Shown one piece after another: positions 7,285 through 16,000 of a stretch of 64,000 bases of DNA (the stretch's first letter is position 1; every line of letters starts with the position of its first letter). This DNA comes from SFHK01 sp964554795 (GTDB taxonomy: Bacteria > Bacillota > Clostridia > Christensenellales > Aristaeellaceae): assembly GCA_964554795.1 (NCBI GenBank), contig CAZKQB010000007.1, positions 1 to 64,000 of the forward strand, given 5' to 3'. The position numbers were made by a program, and so were the translations under genes. The notes below the pieces were generated by a model. The model saw nothing but the letters and a program-made list of their open reading frames with translations, had not been told where the DNA came from and ran no database searches.

Positions 7285-8325
7285 TTATTCGGATTGTAGC
7301 ATGTCAGGAAGAAATTCGCGCAGGCTTCGGCGTATCTTTCCGGAATAGCCGATGACCGTGCCGGCGGAGAGTAGCGAGTTTATGACGGCCTCCTCGGTTG
7401 CCTCTGCACAGGCGCGGAAGGCGAGCTCAAGCCATTCCTCGCGCAGAATGCGAACCGTCTGAATTGCGGGAGATTCGGAGACTACGCGGTTGGCCGTTGA
7501 GAAGCCGACGAACACGTCGCCGCTGCCATGTCCCCATATGGAGCCACAGCGAGCGAGGCCAACGCCTGCACGCTTAATAATGCGTCGAAGCTGGCGACTG
7601 GAGACCGGCAGATCGGTGGCAACGATGACGATGCAGCTGCCTTTGTCAGGCGCATCCTCGCGGATGCGTTGGTCGATTTCAAGGCCGATGGGGTGTCGGG
7701 CGATTTGAAGATCGGAAAGACTGCCGTGGTTCGTCTGCGCAAGCACGCCGAGCGTGAAGCGTTCACCTTCGACTTCAAAAACACGCGACGCTGAACCCAC
7801 GCCGCCCTTTAGACCGTGACAGGTCGTTCCCTTGCCGCAGCCTACGTCGCCCTCGGCGAAATCTGTACACGCAGCACTGATGGCAGCGAACACGTGCTCG
7901 AGGGTTACGGCGCGCTCGCGAATGTCGTTGAGAGATGCGTCGTTGCATTCGCATACGACGGGGTTAAGGGATGTAACGGCGATGTCCTCAGCGGCGCAGC
8001 GGCGCAGAGTATATTCCACAAGCGCGTCGTGCACGATACCGACATTCAGCGTATTCGTCAGCGCGATCGGGGTTTCCAGTGTGCCCAGTTCATCAATTTG
8101 CACAAGCCCCAGCGTTTTCCCAAACCCGTTCAGAACAAAGGAAGCGGCGACAGATTTGTTTGTGAAGGGGTTTTCCGCACAGGGGAGTACGACGGTTACG
8201 CCGGTTTTGTGATGTGCATCGTCAATCGTATAATGACCGACCCTTACGCCGGGGACATCGGCGAGATTGTCAAGCGCCCCCGAGGGCAGACGGCCGACAG
8301 TAAGACCAATTTCGCGAGCTTTCAT
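7285..8325 (-). CDS. P1 family (S58, DmpA-like) aminopeptidase
   Basis: A 346-residue member of peptidase family S58 (L-aminopeptidase D-esterase/DmpA). These enzymes are autocleaved between Gly and Ser, and the new N-terminal Ser is the nucleophile. The site is visible as G229-S230 in DKGSCIVIVATD. The opening NLADVPGVRVGH and the block GCGKGTTCHGLKGGVGSASR are family hallmarks. The enzymes release N-terminal residues from peptides or beta-peptides, and the substrate here is unknown. It starts one base after the stop of the upstream GH2 gene, so the two form an operon. Confidence 0.9.
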   Translation of the reverse strand: MKAREIGLTVGRLPSGALDNLADVPGVRVGHYTIDDAHHKTGVTVVLPCAENPFTNKSVAASFVLNGFGKTLGLVQIDELGTLETPIALTNTLNVGIVHDALVEYTLRRCAAEDIAVTSLNPVVCECNDASLNDIRERAVTLEHVFAAISAACTDFAEGDVGCGKGTTCHGLKGGVGSASRVFEVEGERFTLGVLAQTNHGSLSDLQIARHPIGLEIDQRIREDAPDKGSCIVIVATDLPVSSRQLRRIIKRAGVGLARCGSIWGHGSGDVFVGFSTANRVVSESPAIQTVRILREEWLELAFRACAEATEEAVINSLLSAGTVIGYSGKIRRSLREFLPDMLQSE

Positions 8326-8326
8326 T

Positions 8327-10564
8327 TTATTTGCTCCATTCCTTCAGCCGCGCATACCACTTGCAGACCTCCTCCGCGCGGAAGGAAGGGAAGCCGGTCA
8401 TGTAGTGGTTGGTATAGCGTTTGTCGCCGTAGGTCCATTCGATAAGAATCATGCGCTGTTGTCCGGCAAAGATGCGAATTTCTCCCAGCTCGATATTCTC
8501 ATTGGCAGGCGACTCGCGCTCGCCCTCGAGCAGAACTTCGTTCGTATCCGCGTCAATCAGCCGGTATTGCACTGTACCGCCTTCGCGGCTGTCGTTTCCG
8601 AGGATGACGCGATGCGACCACGCTTCAAGCTCGTCCAGCATCACGCATACGGGCGTTTGAATGCGCGCAATCACGTCGAACGCCAACTTCTTCGTGTAAT
8701 ACCAATCGACGACGGCATCCGAAATCTGCGGCCAGCAGTCGATCATGTTCCACCAAATGATGCCAGTGCGCCGCCACTTGCGAATGCGCGTATTTTCAAT
8801 GAAGAACTTGAAGGCCTCTGCTTGCGTAATCTGCGAGAGCAATGCAAATTCATTCAGTGTGTCGGGTACGGCGCCAAATAGGATGCGAACCTGATTGGCC
8901 ATCAGTTCGTTGCGGTCGTAGTCGCGGCGGAAGCCCTCAAGCAGGTAGTCGCTGTTGTGCGCTGCCCACGCACCGTCCTTGCGCATTGGCCACAGCTCCT
9001 CTTCCGGAATGAATTTCTTCAGCGATTCCGGCGATGGGCAGCCATGGTAGCCGCATTCGGAGACGAAATGCGCGGGGTTCTGCTTGTAGAAGTCATCCTT
9101 GAAATATGCGCGCGGGCCCCAGTTATGCTGCTCCGGCACAAGATGCGGCGCGACGCTGCCGTCGATATACGGTGAAGACGGAAGGAACATGCGGTGCGGG
9201 TCATTTTCGCGAACGGCGCTCGGGAGTGCTTCGCGTGTAACGGCGTTATACCGATTCTCAAGGGGCGCGATTTCGCTATGCCACGTGTAGGCCGAATCCA
9301 CTTCATTGTCGCCAGCCCAGAGGATGATGCTCGCGTGGTTGCGCAGGCGGCGGATAATAACGGACGCTTCCTCGTACATCAGCTGAAGGAAGTCCGGAGA
9401 CTGTGGATACAGTGCGCAGGCCATGCAGAAATCGTGCCAGACCATAATACCGTTTTCGTCACACAGGTCAAATAGATGGTGATCCTCATATACATTGCCG
9501 CCCCACAGGCGCATGATATTGCAGCCGGCCTCCACAAAAAGCGCTACTGCGCGATCATAGCGCTCGGCGTCGCGGCTGTGAAATGCGTCCATCGGAACCC
9601 AGTTTGAACCTTTGGCAAGGATACGACAGCCATTTACCGTAATCAGGAACTCGCCTTCGTCGCCCGGTGCCATTTTGTGGTGAATGTTCACCGTGCGCAG
9701 GCCGATGCGTTCGCTTCGGGAGGAGAGGATCTCGCCATCCTTCAGAAGCTCCATACGTACGTCATATAGATTGGCCTTGCCGTAGCCGCGCGGCCACCAC
9801 AGGCGAGGGTTTTGAATGGTAAAGCTGCCGTCACCGCTTACAAAGCGTACGGGGTTGTCAGCGACTATCTGACCGTCCATGTATACGCGCACACGCATGC
9901 CGGAAAAGCTCGTTTCCTCAGTGCGGAAACGGTATTTGAACTGCACGTTTGCACTGCGTTCATTGGCAGAGGAGGTAACATAATAGGTCTGCGTAAGCTC
10001 CGTCTTCGGGATGCTTTCCAGCGTAACGCCGCGCCACATGCCGGCCGACGGGAAGCGGGGCGTGATGTCCCAGCCAAAGGAATGCGGAGGCATGCGCAGA
10101 CGGATGTATTCGTCGCTGCGCTCGCCGCCATAAGCGTGAACGGGGAAGTCCTGCTGTGCAGCATGGAGAAGCGCTGAATGGATTTCCACGCGAATGACGT
10201 TTTCGCTGCCGGGAAGCAGGGCGCTTCCGCAGGGGAAAACGTGCGGTATAAGAGCGTTTTCCGAATGCCCGATTTTTTCGTCGTTTACATATATGTCGGA
10301 AATGCAGTTCAAGCCTTCAAAGCAGAGGCGTGCCGGGCGGGCGGCAAAGGCCTCGGGTACGAACAAGGTCTTTTCAAACGTCCAGTCCCAGTATTCATAG
10401 GGCTTGTAAAGGTATTCGTTTTCGCCGTAATAAGGGTCGGGCTGAATCCCGGCGCGGAAGAGATCCAGCTCCACGTTGCCGGGTACCTGTGCCGTGAGGG
10501 AAAGCGTTTTACCCTCCGGTGATCGGCCTCGAAGCGTCCACGTGCCGTTCAGCGAAAGATTCAT
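8327..10564 (-). CDS. Glycoside hydrolase family 2, beta-mannosidase-like
   Basis: A 745-residue glycosidase with a jelly-roll sugar-binding domain, an Ig-like sandwich and a TIM barrel. The acid/base Glu is in WAGDNEVDS and the nucleophile Glu in FVSECGYHG. LWGGNVYEDHHLFDLCDENG is typical of the beta-mannosidase branch of GH2. I start it at ATG 10564, which has GGAGGT just upstream and gives the expected MNLSLNGTWTLRG. No signal peptide is present, so it acts inside the cell on imported oligosaccharides. It is the first gene of an operon with the P1 peptidase and is divergent from the six-hairpin glycosidase. Confidence 0.9.
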   Translation of the reverse strand: MNLSLNGTWTLRGRSPEGKTLSLTAQVPGNVELDLFRAGIQPDPYYGENEYLYKPYEYWDWTFEKTLFVPEAFAARPARLCFEGLNCISDIYVNDEKIGHSENALIPHVFPCGSALLPGSENVIRVEIHSALLHAAQQDFPVHAYGGERSDEYIRLRMPPHSFGWDITPRFPSAGMWRGVTLESIPKTELTQTYYVTSSANERSANVQFKYRFRTEETSFSGMRVRVYMDGQIVADNPVRFVSGDGSFTIQNPRLWWPRGYGKANLYDVRMELLKDGEILSSRSERIGLRTVNIHHKMAPGDEGEFLITVNGCRILAKGSNWVPMDAFHSRDAERYDRAVALFVEAGCNIMRLWGGNVYEDHHLFDLCDENGIMVWHDFCMACALYPQSPDFLQLMYEEASVIIRRLRNHASIILWAGDNEVDSAYTWHSEIAPLENRYNAVTREALPSAVRENDPHRMFLPSSPYIDGSVAPHLVPEQHNWGPRAYFKDDFYKQNPAHFVSECGYHGCPSPESLKKFIPEEELWPMRKDGAWAAHNSDYLLEGFRRDYDRNELMANQVRILFGAVPDTLNEFALLSQITQAEAFKFFIENTRIRKWRRTGIIWWNMIDCWPQISDAVVDWYYTKKLAFDVIARIQTPVCVMLDELEAWSHRVILGNDSREGGTVQYRLIDADTNEVLLEGERESPANENIELGEIRIFAGQQRMILIEWTYGDKRYTNHYMTGFPSFRAEEVCKWYARLKEWSK

Positions 10565-10582
10565 ATATAGACCTCCTTGCAG

Positions 10583-10610
10583 TTGACGTATAGAATGCAT
10601 TTGTATTATA
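10583..10610. promoter_or_regulatory. Overlapping divergent promoters
   Basis: On the plus strand TTGACG (10583-10588) precedes TATTAT/TTATAC (10604-10611). On the minus strand the same bases give TGTATAATAC with a TATAAT (complement of 10605-10610), although its -35 is poor. The two glycosidase operons thus share a 127-base control region. Confidence 0.45.
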
Positions 10611-10691
10611 CACGAAGGAAATGAGTTTGCATAGCAGGAATTTCCGGCCAGCGCGGCGAAACAATAAAAATCATCATTGGGGAGGAAGAGC

Positions 10692-12347
10692 ATGAGATAC
10701 GCAACCGAGAACGATGAACGCGTTCGCAGACGGGTTTTGCCTGTACGCGTGGTGAAAACGTGGGGAGAGGTCGAAAACGCGCAGGCGCTGCTTGAGGATA
10801 AGCAGGGCGAAGCGTATTTTGGACACTACGATGGCTGTATACTTACGAGCCGCGAGGATGCTCATGCCGCCGTGCTGCTCGATTTCGGCGCGGAGTTTCA
10901 CGGCACGCTGCGCATCACTACGGAATTGGTCAACAATGAGATTCATACGCTGAATGTGCGCGTTCGTTTCGGCGAGTCAGCCTCTGAGGCACTGGCGCCG
11001 CTGGGCTGGAAGGGTGCGTGCAACGATCATGCGGAGCGCGACCGTGTATACGCGCTGGGCTCGCTGAGCACGCGGGAAAGCAATGAATCCGGCTTCCGTT
11101 TTGCGTATATTGAGCTGGAGGATGTAGGCTGCTTGCAGCTGCATGCGGTGCAGGGCGTGCGGATTGAAAGGGACATTGCGCATCTGGGAGACTTTGAGTG
11201 CGATGACGCGCTTGTGAACCGCATTTTTGAAACTGCAGTGCGAACCGTGCATCTGTGCATGCAGAATTACCTGTGGGATGGAATTAAGCGCGACCGCCTT
11301 GTCTGGATGGGCGATATGCATACCGAGGTGCTGACGATTCTGAATCTTTTCGGAGGTCAGGATGTTGTCACGAAGTCTCTTGATTTCCTGAAGTCGCATA
11401 CGCCGGCAAGCGCGTGGATGAACAACATGCCGAGCTATTCGCTATGGTGGGTGATCGTCAATCACGACTGGTATCTGTATACCGGCGATGAGACCTATCT
11501 GAAGAAGCAAAAGGAATACCTGATGGCGCTTGCAGAGAAGCTGTGCCGACTGGTGGACGAGGAAGGCTGCGAACAGATGCCCGGAAAGTTCCTCGATTGG
11601 CCGACTAGCCAAAATCCGATTGCCTCACATGAGGGCATGCAGGGCCTTCTTAAGCTGGCACTGGACGATGCGGCAAGCCTTTTGGCAGTGCTCGGCGAGA
11701 AGGAGCTGTCGGCAACCTGCACAGAGACGGCTCTCCGCATGCTGAAGCACCGTGCGGAGCCCTCCGGAAGCAAGGCTGCTGCGGCGATTCTTTCCATTTC
11801 CGGCGCGGCGGATGCGCATGCGATCAATTCGGAGCGACTGGCAAAGGATGGCGCGAGAGGCTATTCATGCTTCATGGGCGGATATATCATGGAAGCGCGA
11901 GCACTGGACGGAGATGTTCAGGGTGCGCTGGACGACATGCGCGCATTCTGGGGCGGCATGCTTCAGCTGGGTGCGACGACGTTCTGGGAGGATTTCTCGG
12001 TCGATTGGATGGAAAATGCCGCGCCGATTAACGAAATCGTACCCGAAGGAAAAAAGGACATTCATGGCGATTTCGGTGCGTACTGCTATAAGGGCTTCCG
12101 GCATAGTCTGTGTCATGGCTGGTCGAGCGGCCCGGCGACGTTCCTGCTCCGCTATGTGCTGGGTGTGAAGCCCCTGGAGCCGGGATTTGCGCGCGTGTGC
12201 GTTCATCCGCAGCTGGGTAACCTTCGCTATGCGAGGGGCAGTGTGCCCACGCCGAAGGGAATGCTTCGAGTTGAGGCGGAGCGGCAGCCGGACGGAAGCG
12301 TGAGCGTGAAGATCGACGCACCGGAGGGCATTGTGGTAGAACAGTAG
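10692..12347 (+). CDS. Six-hairpin glycosidase, alpha-L-rhamnosidase (GH78)-like
   Basis: A 551-residue protein with an (alpha/alpha)6 barrel. The segment LWDGIKRDRLVWMGDMHTEV matches the GH78 catalytic region, where the acidic residues that activate water lie. A C-terminal beta-sandwich follows (VKPLEPGFARVCVHPQLGN). Typical GH78 enzymes are 700-1000 residues with several N-terminal beta domains; here only one short N-terminal beta domain is present, so it belongs to a reduced relative. The likely role is removing rhamnose or a similar sugar from oligosaccharides in the cytoplasm. The start is ATG 10692 with GGAGGAAG upstream. Confidence 0.75.
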   Translation: MRYATENDERVRRRVLPVRVVKTWGEVENAQALLEDKQGEAYFGHYDGCILTSREDAHAAVLLDFGAEFHGTLRITTELVNNEIHTLNVRVRFGESASEALAPLGWKGACNDHAERDRVYALGSLSTRESNESGFRFAYIELEDVGCLQLHAVQGVRIERDIAHLGDFECDDALVNRIFETAVRTVHLCMQNYLWDGIKRDRLVWMGDMHTEVLTILNLFGGQDVVTKSLDFLKSHTPASAWMNNMPSYSLWWVIVNHDWYLYTGDETYLKKQKEYLMALAEKLCRLVDEEGCEQMPGKFLDWPTSQNPIASHEGMQGLLKLALDDAASLLAVLGEKELSATCTETALRMLKHRAEPSGSKAAAAILSISGAADAHAINSERLAKDGARGYSCFMGGYIMEARALDGDVQGALDDMRAFWGGMLQLGATTFWEDFSVDWMENAAPINEIVPEGKKDIHGDFGAYCYKGFRHSLCHGWSSGPATFLLRYVLGVKPLEPGFARVCVHPQLGNLRYARGSVPTPKGMLRVEAERQPDGSVSVKIDAPEGIVVEQ

Positions 12348-12370
12348 CACGTAAATTTACAAAAAAATGC

Positions 12371-12399
12371 TTGTTCGATGCAAAGGACCTGCTTATAAT
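12371..12399 (+). promoter_or_regulatory. metK promoter
   Basis: -35 TTGTTC (12371-12376), a 17-base spacer and a perfect TATAAT (12394-12399). Transcription would begin just before the SAM riboswitch. Confidence 0.75.
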
Positions 12400-12417
12400 A
12401 ACAGGTCGAATGGATTT

Positions 12418-12516
12418 GCCTTATCCAGAGTGGTTGAGGGACGGGCCCGATGAAACCCGGCAACCGGTAGGATAGCCGGTGCCAATTCCCGCGGCGCTTG
12501 CGCCGGAAGATGAGGC
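12418..12516 (+). ncRNA. SAM-I (S-box) riboswitch aptamer
   Basis: P1 is formed by GCCTTATC (12418-12425) and GATGAGGC (12509-12516). Between them are the conserved AGAGTGG...GAGGGA and GATGAAACCCGGCAACC blocks of the S-box. SAM binding stabilises P1 and favours the terminator downstream, so metK is switched off when SAM is plentiful. Confidence 0.95.
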
Positions 12517-12542
12517 GAGCACGAAAACAGAGGCATTTGTTT

Positions 12543-12575
12543 GCGGACTCGCTGTGTGAATGGCGAGTCCGTTTT
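12543..12575 (+). terminator. Riboswitch-controlled terminator of metK
   Basis: CGGACTCGC (12544-12552) pairs with GCGAGTCCG (12563-12571) and TTTT follows. It is the off-state hairpin of the SAM-I expression platform. Confidence 0.85.
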
Positions 12576-12615
12576 ACAATACGTGCGCCGTCTGAGCGCT
12601 GAAAGGAACGAAACT

Positions 12616-13779
12616 ATGCGTAAACTGTTTTCCTCTGAATCCGTAACCGAAGGACATCCCGATAAAATCTGCGACCAGATTTCCGATGCTGTTCTCGATG
12701 CCATCATGGAAAAGGATCCGACGGCACATGTAGCCTGCGAATGCACCGTGACCACCGGCCAGATCATGGTGATGGGCGAGATCAGTACGAATTGCTTCGT
12801 GGATATTGCTGGTATTGCGCGCCGCAAGGTGCTTGACATCGGCTATGACCGCGCGAAATATGGCTTTGACGGTTCTTCCTGTGCGGTGTTGGTCTGCGTG
12901 GACGAGCAGAGCCCGGATATTGCCATGGGCGTAAACAATGCACTGGAGGGACGTGAGAGCAATGCCATGGAAACCGGCGCGGGCGATCAGGGCATGATGT
13001 TCGGCTATGCCTGCGACGATACGCCTGAGTACATGCCCATGCCAATCGCGCTGGCACATCGCATTACCCGCCGCATGGCGGAGGTGCGAAAGAGTGGTCT
13101 CGTGGATTACATGCGCCCCGATGGCAAGGCACAGGTGACCGTTGAATACGACGGCGACAGGCCGGTGCGCGTGGATACCGTGGTGCTTTCTACCCAGCAC
13201 GCGCCCGATGTAACGCATGAGCAGATTGAGAAGGATATGATCGAGCTCGTGATTAAAAAAGTCATCCCTGCCGAGCTGATTGATGAAAAAACTCGCTTCT
13301 TCATTAACCCGACTGGTCGATTTGTCGTGGGCGGCCCGCAGGGCGACAGCGGCCTGACCGGACGTAAGCTCATCGTTGACACCTACGGTGGTATGGGCCG
13401 TCATGGTGGCGGCGCTTTCTCTGGCAAGGATCCTACGAAGGTTGACAGAAGTGCGGCGTATGCGGCGCGTCATGCGGCGAAGAATCTTGTGGCGGCTGGC
13501 CTTGCGAAGAAGTGCGAGATTCAGTTGGCGTATGCTATTGGCGTCGCACACCCAGTATCCATCATGGTTGATTCGTTTGGCACGGGCGTGAAGAGCGACG
13601 AGGAGCTGGCGGAGCTGGTTGAAAAGACCTTCGATTTCCGTCCGGCGGCTATTATCGAGCGCCTCGATCTGCGCCGTCCGATTTACCAGAAGGTTGCAAC
13701 ATATGGTCACTTTGGACGCGATGATCTCGACCTGACGTGGGAAAAGCTGGACTATGTGGACAAGCTGAAGAACGCCTGA
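12616..13779 (+). CDS. metK: S-adenosylmethionine synthetase
   Basis: A 387-residue MetK, the usual length. It makes SAM from methionine and ATP. Visible hallmarks are SESVTEGHPDKICDQISDAV at the start, GAGDQGMMFGYA, and the P-loop-like GGAFSGKDPTKVDRSAAY. ATG 12616 follows AAAGGAACG. A SAM-I riboswitch controls it from upstream. An 11-base hairpin without T-tract (13791-13801 with 13816-13826) lies just past the stop. Confidence 0.98.
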   Translation: MRKLFSSESVTEGHPDKICDQISDAVLDAIMEKDPTAHVACECTVTTGQIMVMGEISTNCFVDIAGIARRKVLDIGYDRAKYGFDGSSCAVLVCVDEQSPDIAMGVNNALEGRESNAMETGAGDQGMMFGYACDDTPEYMPMPIALAHRITRRMAEVRKSGLVDYMRPDGKAQVTVEYDGDRPVRVDTVVLSTQHAPDVTHEQIEKDMIELVIKKVIPAELIDEKTRFFINPTGRFVVGGPQGDSGLTGRKLIVDTYGGMGRHGGGAFSGKDPTKVDRSAAYAARHAAKNLVAAGLAKKCEIQLAYAIGVAHPVSIMVDSFGTGVKSDEELAELVEKTFDFRPAAIIERLDLRRPIYQKVATYGHFGRDDLDLTWEKLDYVDKLKNA

Positions 13780-13790
13780 GCTTGAAGGTA

Positions 13791-13826
13791 CAAGCGCCCG
13801 TCGTCCGCTGCGGCAACGGGCGCTTG
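13791..13826 (+). other. Hairpin after metK
   Basis: CAAGCGCCCGT and ACGGGCGCTTG form an 11-base perfect stem. No run of T follows, so termination may be partial and the next small gene may be read from metK. Confidence 0.5.
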
Positions 13827-13877
13827 CGTATACAGAATTCACGGAACCGGGCATAAATGTGGAAAGGGGGATCGTAA

Positions 13878-14033
13878 ATGAACAGATGGGTGTACGCCGC
13901 GCTGTGCGCGGTTGCGCTGATTGGAATTATCGGGCATCTTTTCTTTTCGCTGAAAATTCTGGGAGCCATTGGCTATGTGGCGCTGATTGCCGTAGCTGTT
14001 ACAGGCGTGGTAGAGGGAATGAAGAAACGCTGA
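13878..14033 (+). CDS. Small 51-residue membrane protein
   Basis: ATG 13878 follows AAAGGGGG at a suitable distance and opens a 51-codon frame that ends just before a strong terminator. The peptide is almost entirely two hydrophobic helices (about 4-23 and 27-45) separated by SLK, with a short positively charged tail (GMKKR). I do not recognise it. The ribosome site, the clean two-helix pattern and the terminator right after the stop all support a real gene. Confidence 0.55.
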   Translation: MNRWVYAALCAVALIGIIGHLFFSLKILGAIGYVALIAVAVTGVVEGMKKR

Positions 14034-14041
14034 GAGCGAGG

Positions 14042-14079
14042 AAAAGCCCGTTGCTTTCGAAGGAAAGCAACGGGCTTTT
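14042..14079. terminator. Bidirectional terminator
   Basis: AAAAGCCCGTTGCTTT (14042-14057) pairs perfectly with AAAGCAACGGGCTTTT (14064-14079). T-runs occur on both strands, so it ends the small membrane gene and the convergent PhnD-like gene. Confidence 0.9.
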
Positions 14080-14107
14080 GCATGGGCTTCAGAGGTGGGA
14101 AGCTCGA

Positions 14108-15160
14108 TTACTGAACGTACTCCAGTGCCTTGCGGGCGAACTCATAATCGGAATCCACGGCCTTCACGTAACCGGTGTGGCTGTAGACGGAGAAGATTTC
14201 GTTGCCCTCTTTGGTGTTGATCACATTGATCAGAGCATTCTGGATTGCTTCGATGAACTGAGGATTGTTGATCTCGGGCTTCGCGGTGGTGATGGAAACG
14301 GTGTCATTGTAGATACCGCCGGTAACGCCGATGACGTTCACTTCGTCCCAGATTTCGCCGGTGCGGCCGAAACCGGTGATGTTGTTCGAGGCGGTCTCGG
14401 TTACGGGCAGCTTCCAGGCTTCTTCATAGTCGCGACGGCCATCCGCATAGCACACGATAATGTCAACGGATTCGGCAGCAGCCTGAGCAAAAGCTTCGCC
14501 GTAGCCGGACAGCGTGGCAACGGTGGTGAGATCGGTGATCTTCTTGCTGTAGTTGTCCATCAGCCAGATGGTGGGGTAGATGTAACCGGCAGAGGAGGAA
14601 GTCTTCAGAACCGCCCAGCTCGCCTTGTCAAGGTCTTCCCACGTGAGAGCTTCACCGTTGTTGACCTTCGCGGCAAGCTCTTTGCCGTACGGGGAGGGCG
14701 TAGCGTAGATCAGGGCGCGGTAGAAGCCAACCTGATTCTCCGGCACGGGCAGGGTCTTGTTGGCAACGCCGTTCCAGTCGGCGGGATTGGTGCTGTCGTT
14801 GGACAGACCGTCACGGGTTGCAGTCAGGATGACGGAGACTTCCTGATCCTTCGAATACACGGCGTAGGTGCCGCCGGGCAGCCAACCAATGTCGATGGCG
14901 CCGGCAGCCATGGCTTCACCGGTCGCTTCGTAGGAGGTGCCGACGGTGATGTCGATCTCGCCTACGTCATAGCCCTGCTCAAGGAGAGCAGCCTTCAGCA
15001 GCTCGGGCAGGTTCTTGGTGCCGGTGATGATGACGTCGGCATCCTTGGAGGGAACGAATTCGAGGGTAAGCTTGTCCATCTTTACCGGGGCGCTTTCGGC
15101 CATGGCAAAGCAGCTAAGGCTCATGAGAACGACCAAAAGCAGAGCAACGATCTTCTTCAT
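14108..15160 (-). CDS. PhnD-like phosphate/phosphonate ABC transporter binding protein (orphan)
   Basis: A 350-residue exported solute-binding protein with a signal peptide at 1-21 (basic MKK, hydrophobic core, AMA cleavage region). The fold and segments such as AAGAIDIGWLPGGTYAVY and SSAGYIYPTIWLMDNY fit the PhnD/TauA-type family that binds phosphonates, phosphite or similar small anions. There is no lipobox. The permease and ATPase genes normally next to it are absent on both sides, so it must work with a transporter elsewhere or act as a sensor. AGGGAGG precedes the ATG. Confidence 0.85.
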   Translation of the reverse strand: MKKIVALLLVVLMSLSCFAMAESAPVKMDKLTLEFVPSKDADVIITGTKNLPELLKAALLEQGYDVGEIDITVGTSYEATGEAMAAGAIDIGWLPGGTYAVYSKDQEVSVILTATRDGLSNDSTNPADWNGVANKTLPVPENQVGFYRALIYATPSPYGKELAAKVNNGEALTWEDLDKASWAVLKTSSSAGYIYPTIWLMDNYSKKITDLTTVATLSGYGEAFAQAAAESVDIIVCYADGRRDYEEAWKLPVTETASNNITGFGRTGEIWDEVNVIGVTGGIYNDTVSITTAKPEINNPQFIEAIQNALINVINTKEGNEIFSVYSHTGYVKAVDSDYEFARKALEYVQ

Positions 15161-15332
15161 TTCGGTTTTCCTCCCTTATGTTTTGTGCGTATAGCACTCC
15201 TGTAGGATACCACAAACTGGCGGTGCAAATAAGCATAATGCCGTTAATTCGAACGCAAAAAGCAAAAAATGTTCGCTTTTGTGGCGGAAAGAATGTGGAA
15301 CGTAAAGATATTGTCAAATGTAAAAATACCTA

Positions 15333-15361
15333 TGGACAAAATGAAGTCGAGGTGATATAAT
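15333..15361 (+). promoter_or_regulatory. tRNA operon promoter
   Basis: -35 TGGACA (15333-15338), 17 bases, then an extended -10 TGATATAAT (TATAAT at 15356-15361). Confidence 0.8.
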
Positions 15362-15402
15362 ACTGTCCTGTCAGCGGGAATTCCGCTTTCGAACCGTGGT
15401 TT

Positions 15403-15476
<74 letters not shown>

Positions 15477-15484
15477 TAGCGTAT

Positions 15485-15559
15485 GGTGGATATAGCTCAG
15501 TTGGTTAGAGTGCCAGGTTGTGGCCCTGGAGGTCGTGGGTTCGAGACCCACTATTCACC
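15485..15559 (+). tRNA. tRNA-His (GUG)
   Basis: The acceptor GTGGATA pairs with TATTCAC. The extra 5' G (15485) faces C73, as histidine tRNAs require. The anticodon loop TTGTGGC gives GUG. Confidence 0.95.
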
Positions 15560-15583
15560 CTTTTTTATTTTGATTGATTGCGC

Positions 15584-15656
15584 TGGGGTGTAGCCAAGCG
15601 GTTAAGGCACGGGGCTTTGACTCCCGCACTCGCTGGTTCGATCCCAGCCACCCCAG
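15584..15656 (+). tRNA. tRNA-Gln (UUG)
   Basis: The acceptor TGGGGTG pairs with CACCCCA. The anticodon loop CTTTGAC gives UUG. The T arm is intact. Confidence 0.95.
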
Positions 15657-15661
15657 GACTT

Positions 15662-15734
15662 GATTCATTAGCTCAGTCGGTAGAGCACCTGACTTTTAAT
15701 CAGGGTGTCCGGGGTTCGAATCCCCGATGAGTCA
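15662..15734 (+). tRNA. tRNA-Lys (UUU)
   Basis: The acceptor GATTCAT pairs with ATGAGTC. The anticodon stem CCTGA/TCAGG holds the loop CTTTTAA, anticodon UUU. It is the last tRNA of the operon. Confidence 0.95.
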
Positions 15735-15740
15735 GATGCG

Positions 15741-15777
15741 AGACGGCAACAGATGGTTGTCGTCCGTTTTGTTTTTG
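15741..15777 (+). terminator. tRNA operon terminator
   Basis: GACGGCAAC and GTTGTCGTC form a 9-base stem with one G-T pair around a 5-base loop, followed by a strong T-rich run (CGTTTTGTTTTT). Confidence 0.85.
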
Positions 15778-15779
15778 GT

Positions 15780-15935
15780 TAGAGCGGCAAGGCCGGGACG
15801 ATCCAGTCAAAGGATTGCTTTCCTCTTGAAGGTGTGGGCTGCGGAAAAATCCGTACACCGCGCTTGCCCCGAAAGCTGGGTGGCTTCAGGGTGATCCTGT
15901 CGTTTTGCTTGGGTGTGGGATTACAGATTCATGAA
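15780..15935 (+). ncRNA. Possible structured RNA of unknown type
   Basis: No gene is readable here. A long-range stem can form between GCAAGGC (near 15787-15793) and GTTTTGC (near 15912-15918), enclosing internal hairpins such as TGCGGA/TCCGTA with an AAAA loop. The closed-rod shape recalls 6S RNA, but no family signature is recognised. SRP RNA was considered and its GGAA apical motif is missing. Confidence 0.25.
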
Positions 15936-15937
15936 AA

Positions 15938-15990
15938 GAAAAGCGGCTTCCTACCGATTACGAGAAATTCGGAGGAGGCCGCTTTGTTGG
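15938..15990. terminator. Bidirectional terminator
   Basis: AAGCGGCTTCCT (about 15940-15951) pairs with AGGAGGCCGCTT (about 15973-15984) over 12 bases. T-rich sequence lies on the minus strand side and shorter T-runs on the plus side. It serves the metallophosphoesterase gene. Confidence 0.7.
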
Positions 15991-16000
15991 TTTGGCGGAA

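Noticed and set aside
13859..15205. Long plus-strand open frame opposite the PhnD-like gene
   Set aside because: It is antisense to a protein with a signal peptide and a clear family match, has no ribosome site and reads into the tRNA-side promoter region. High GC keeps the opposite frame open.
15787..15920. SRP RNA
   Set aside because: The conserved apical GGAA loop and its flanking motif are absent on both strands.
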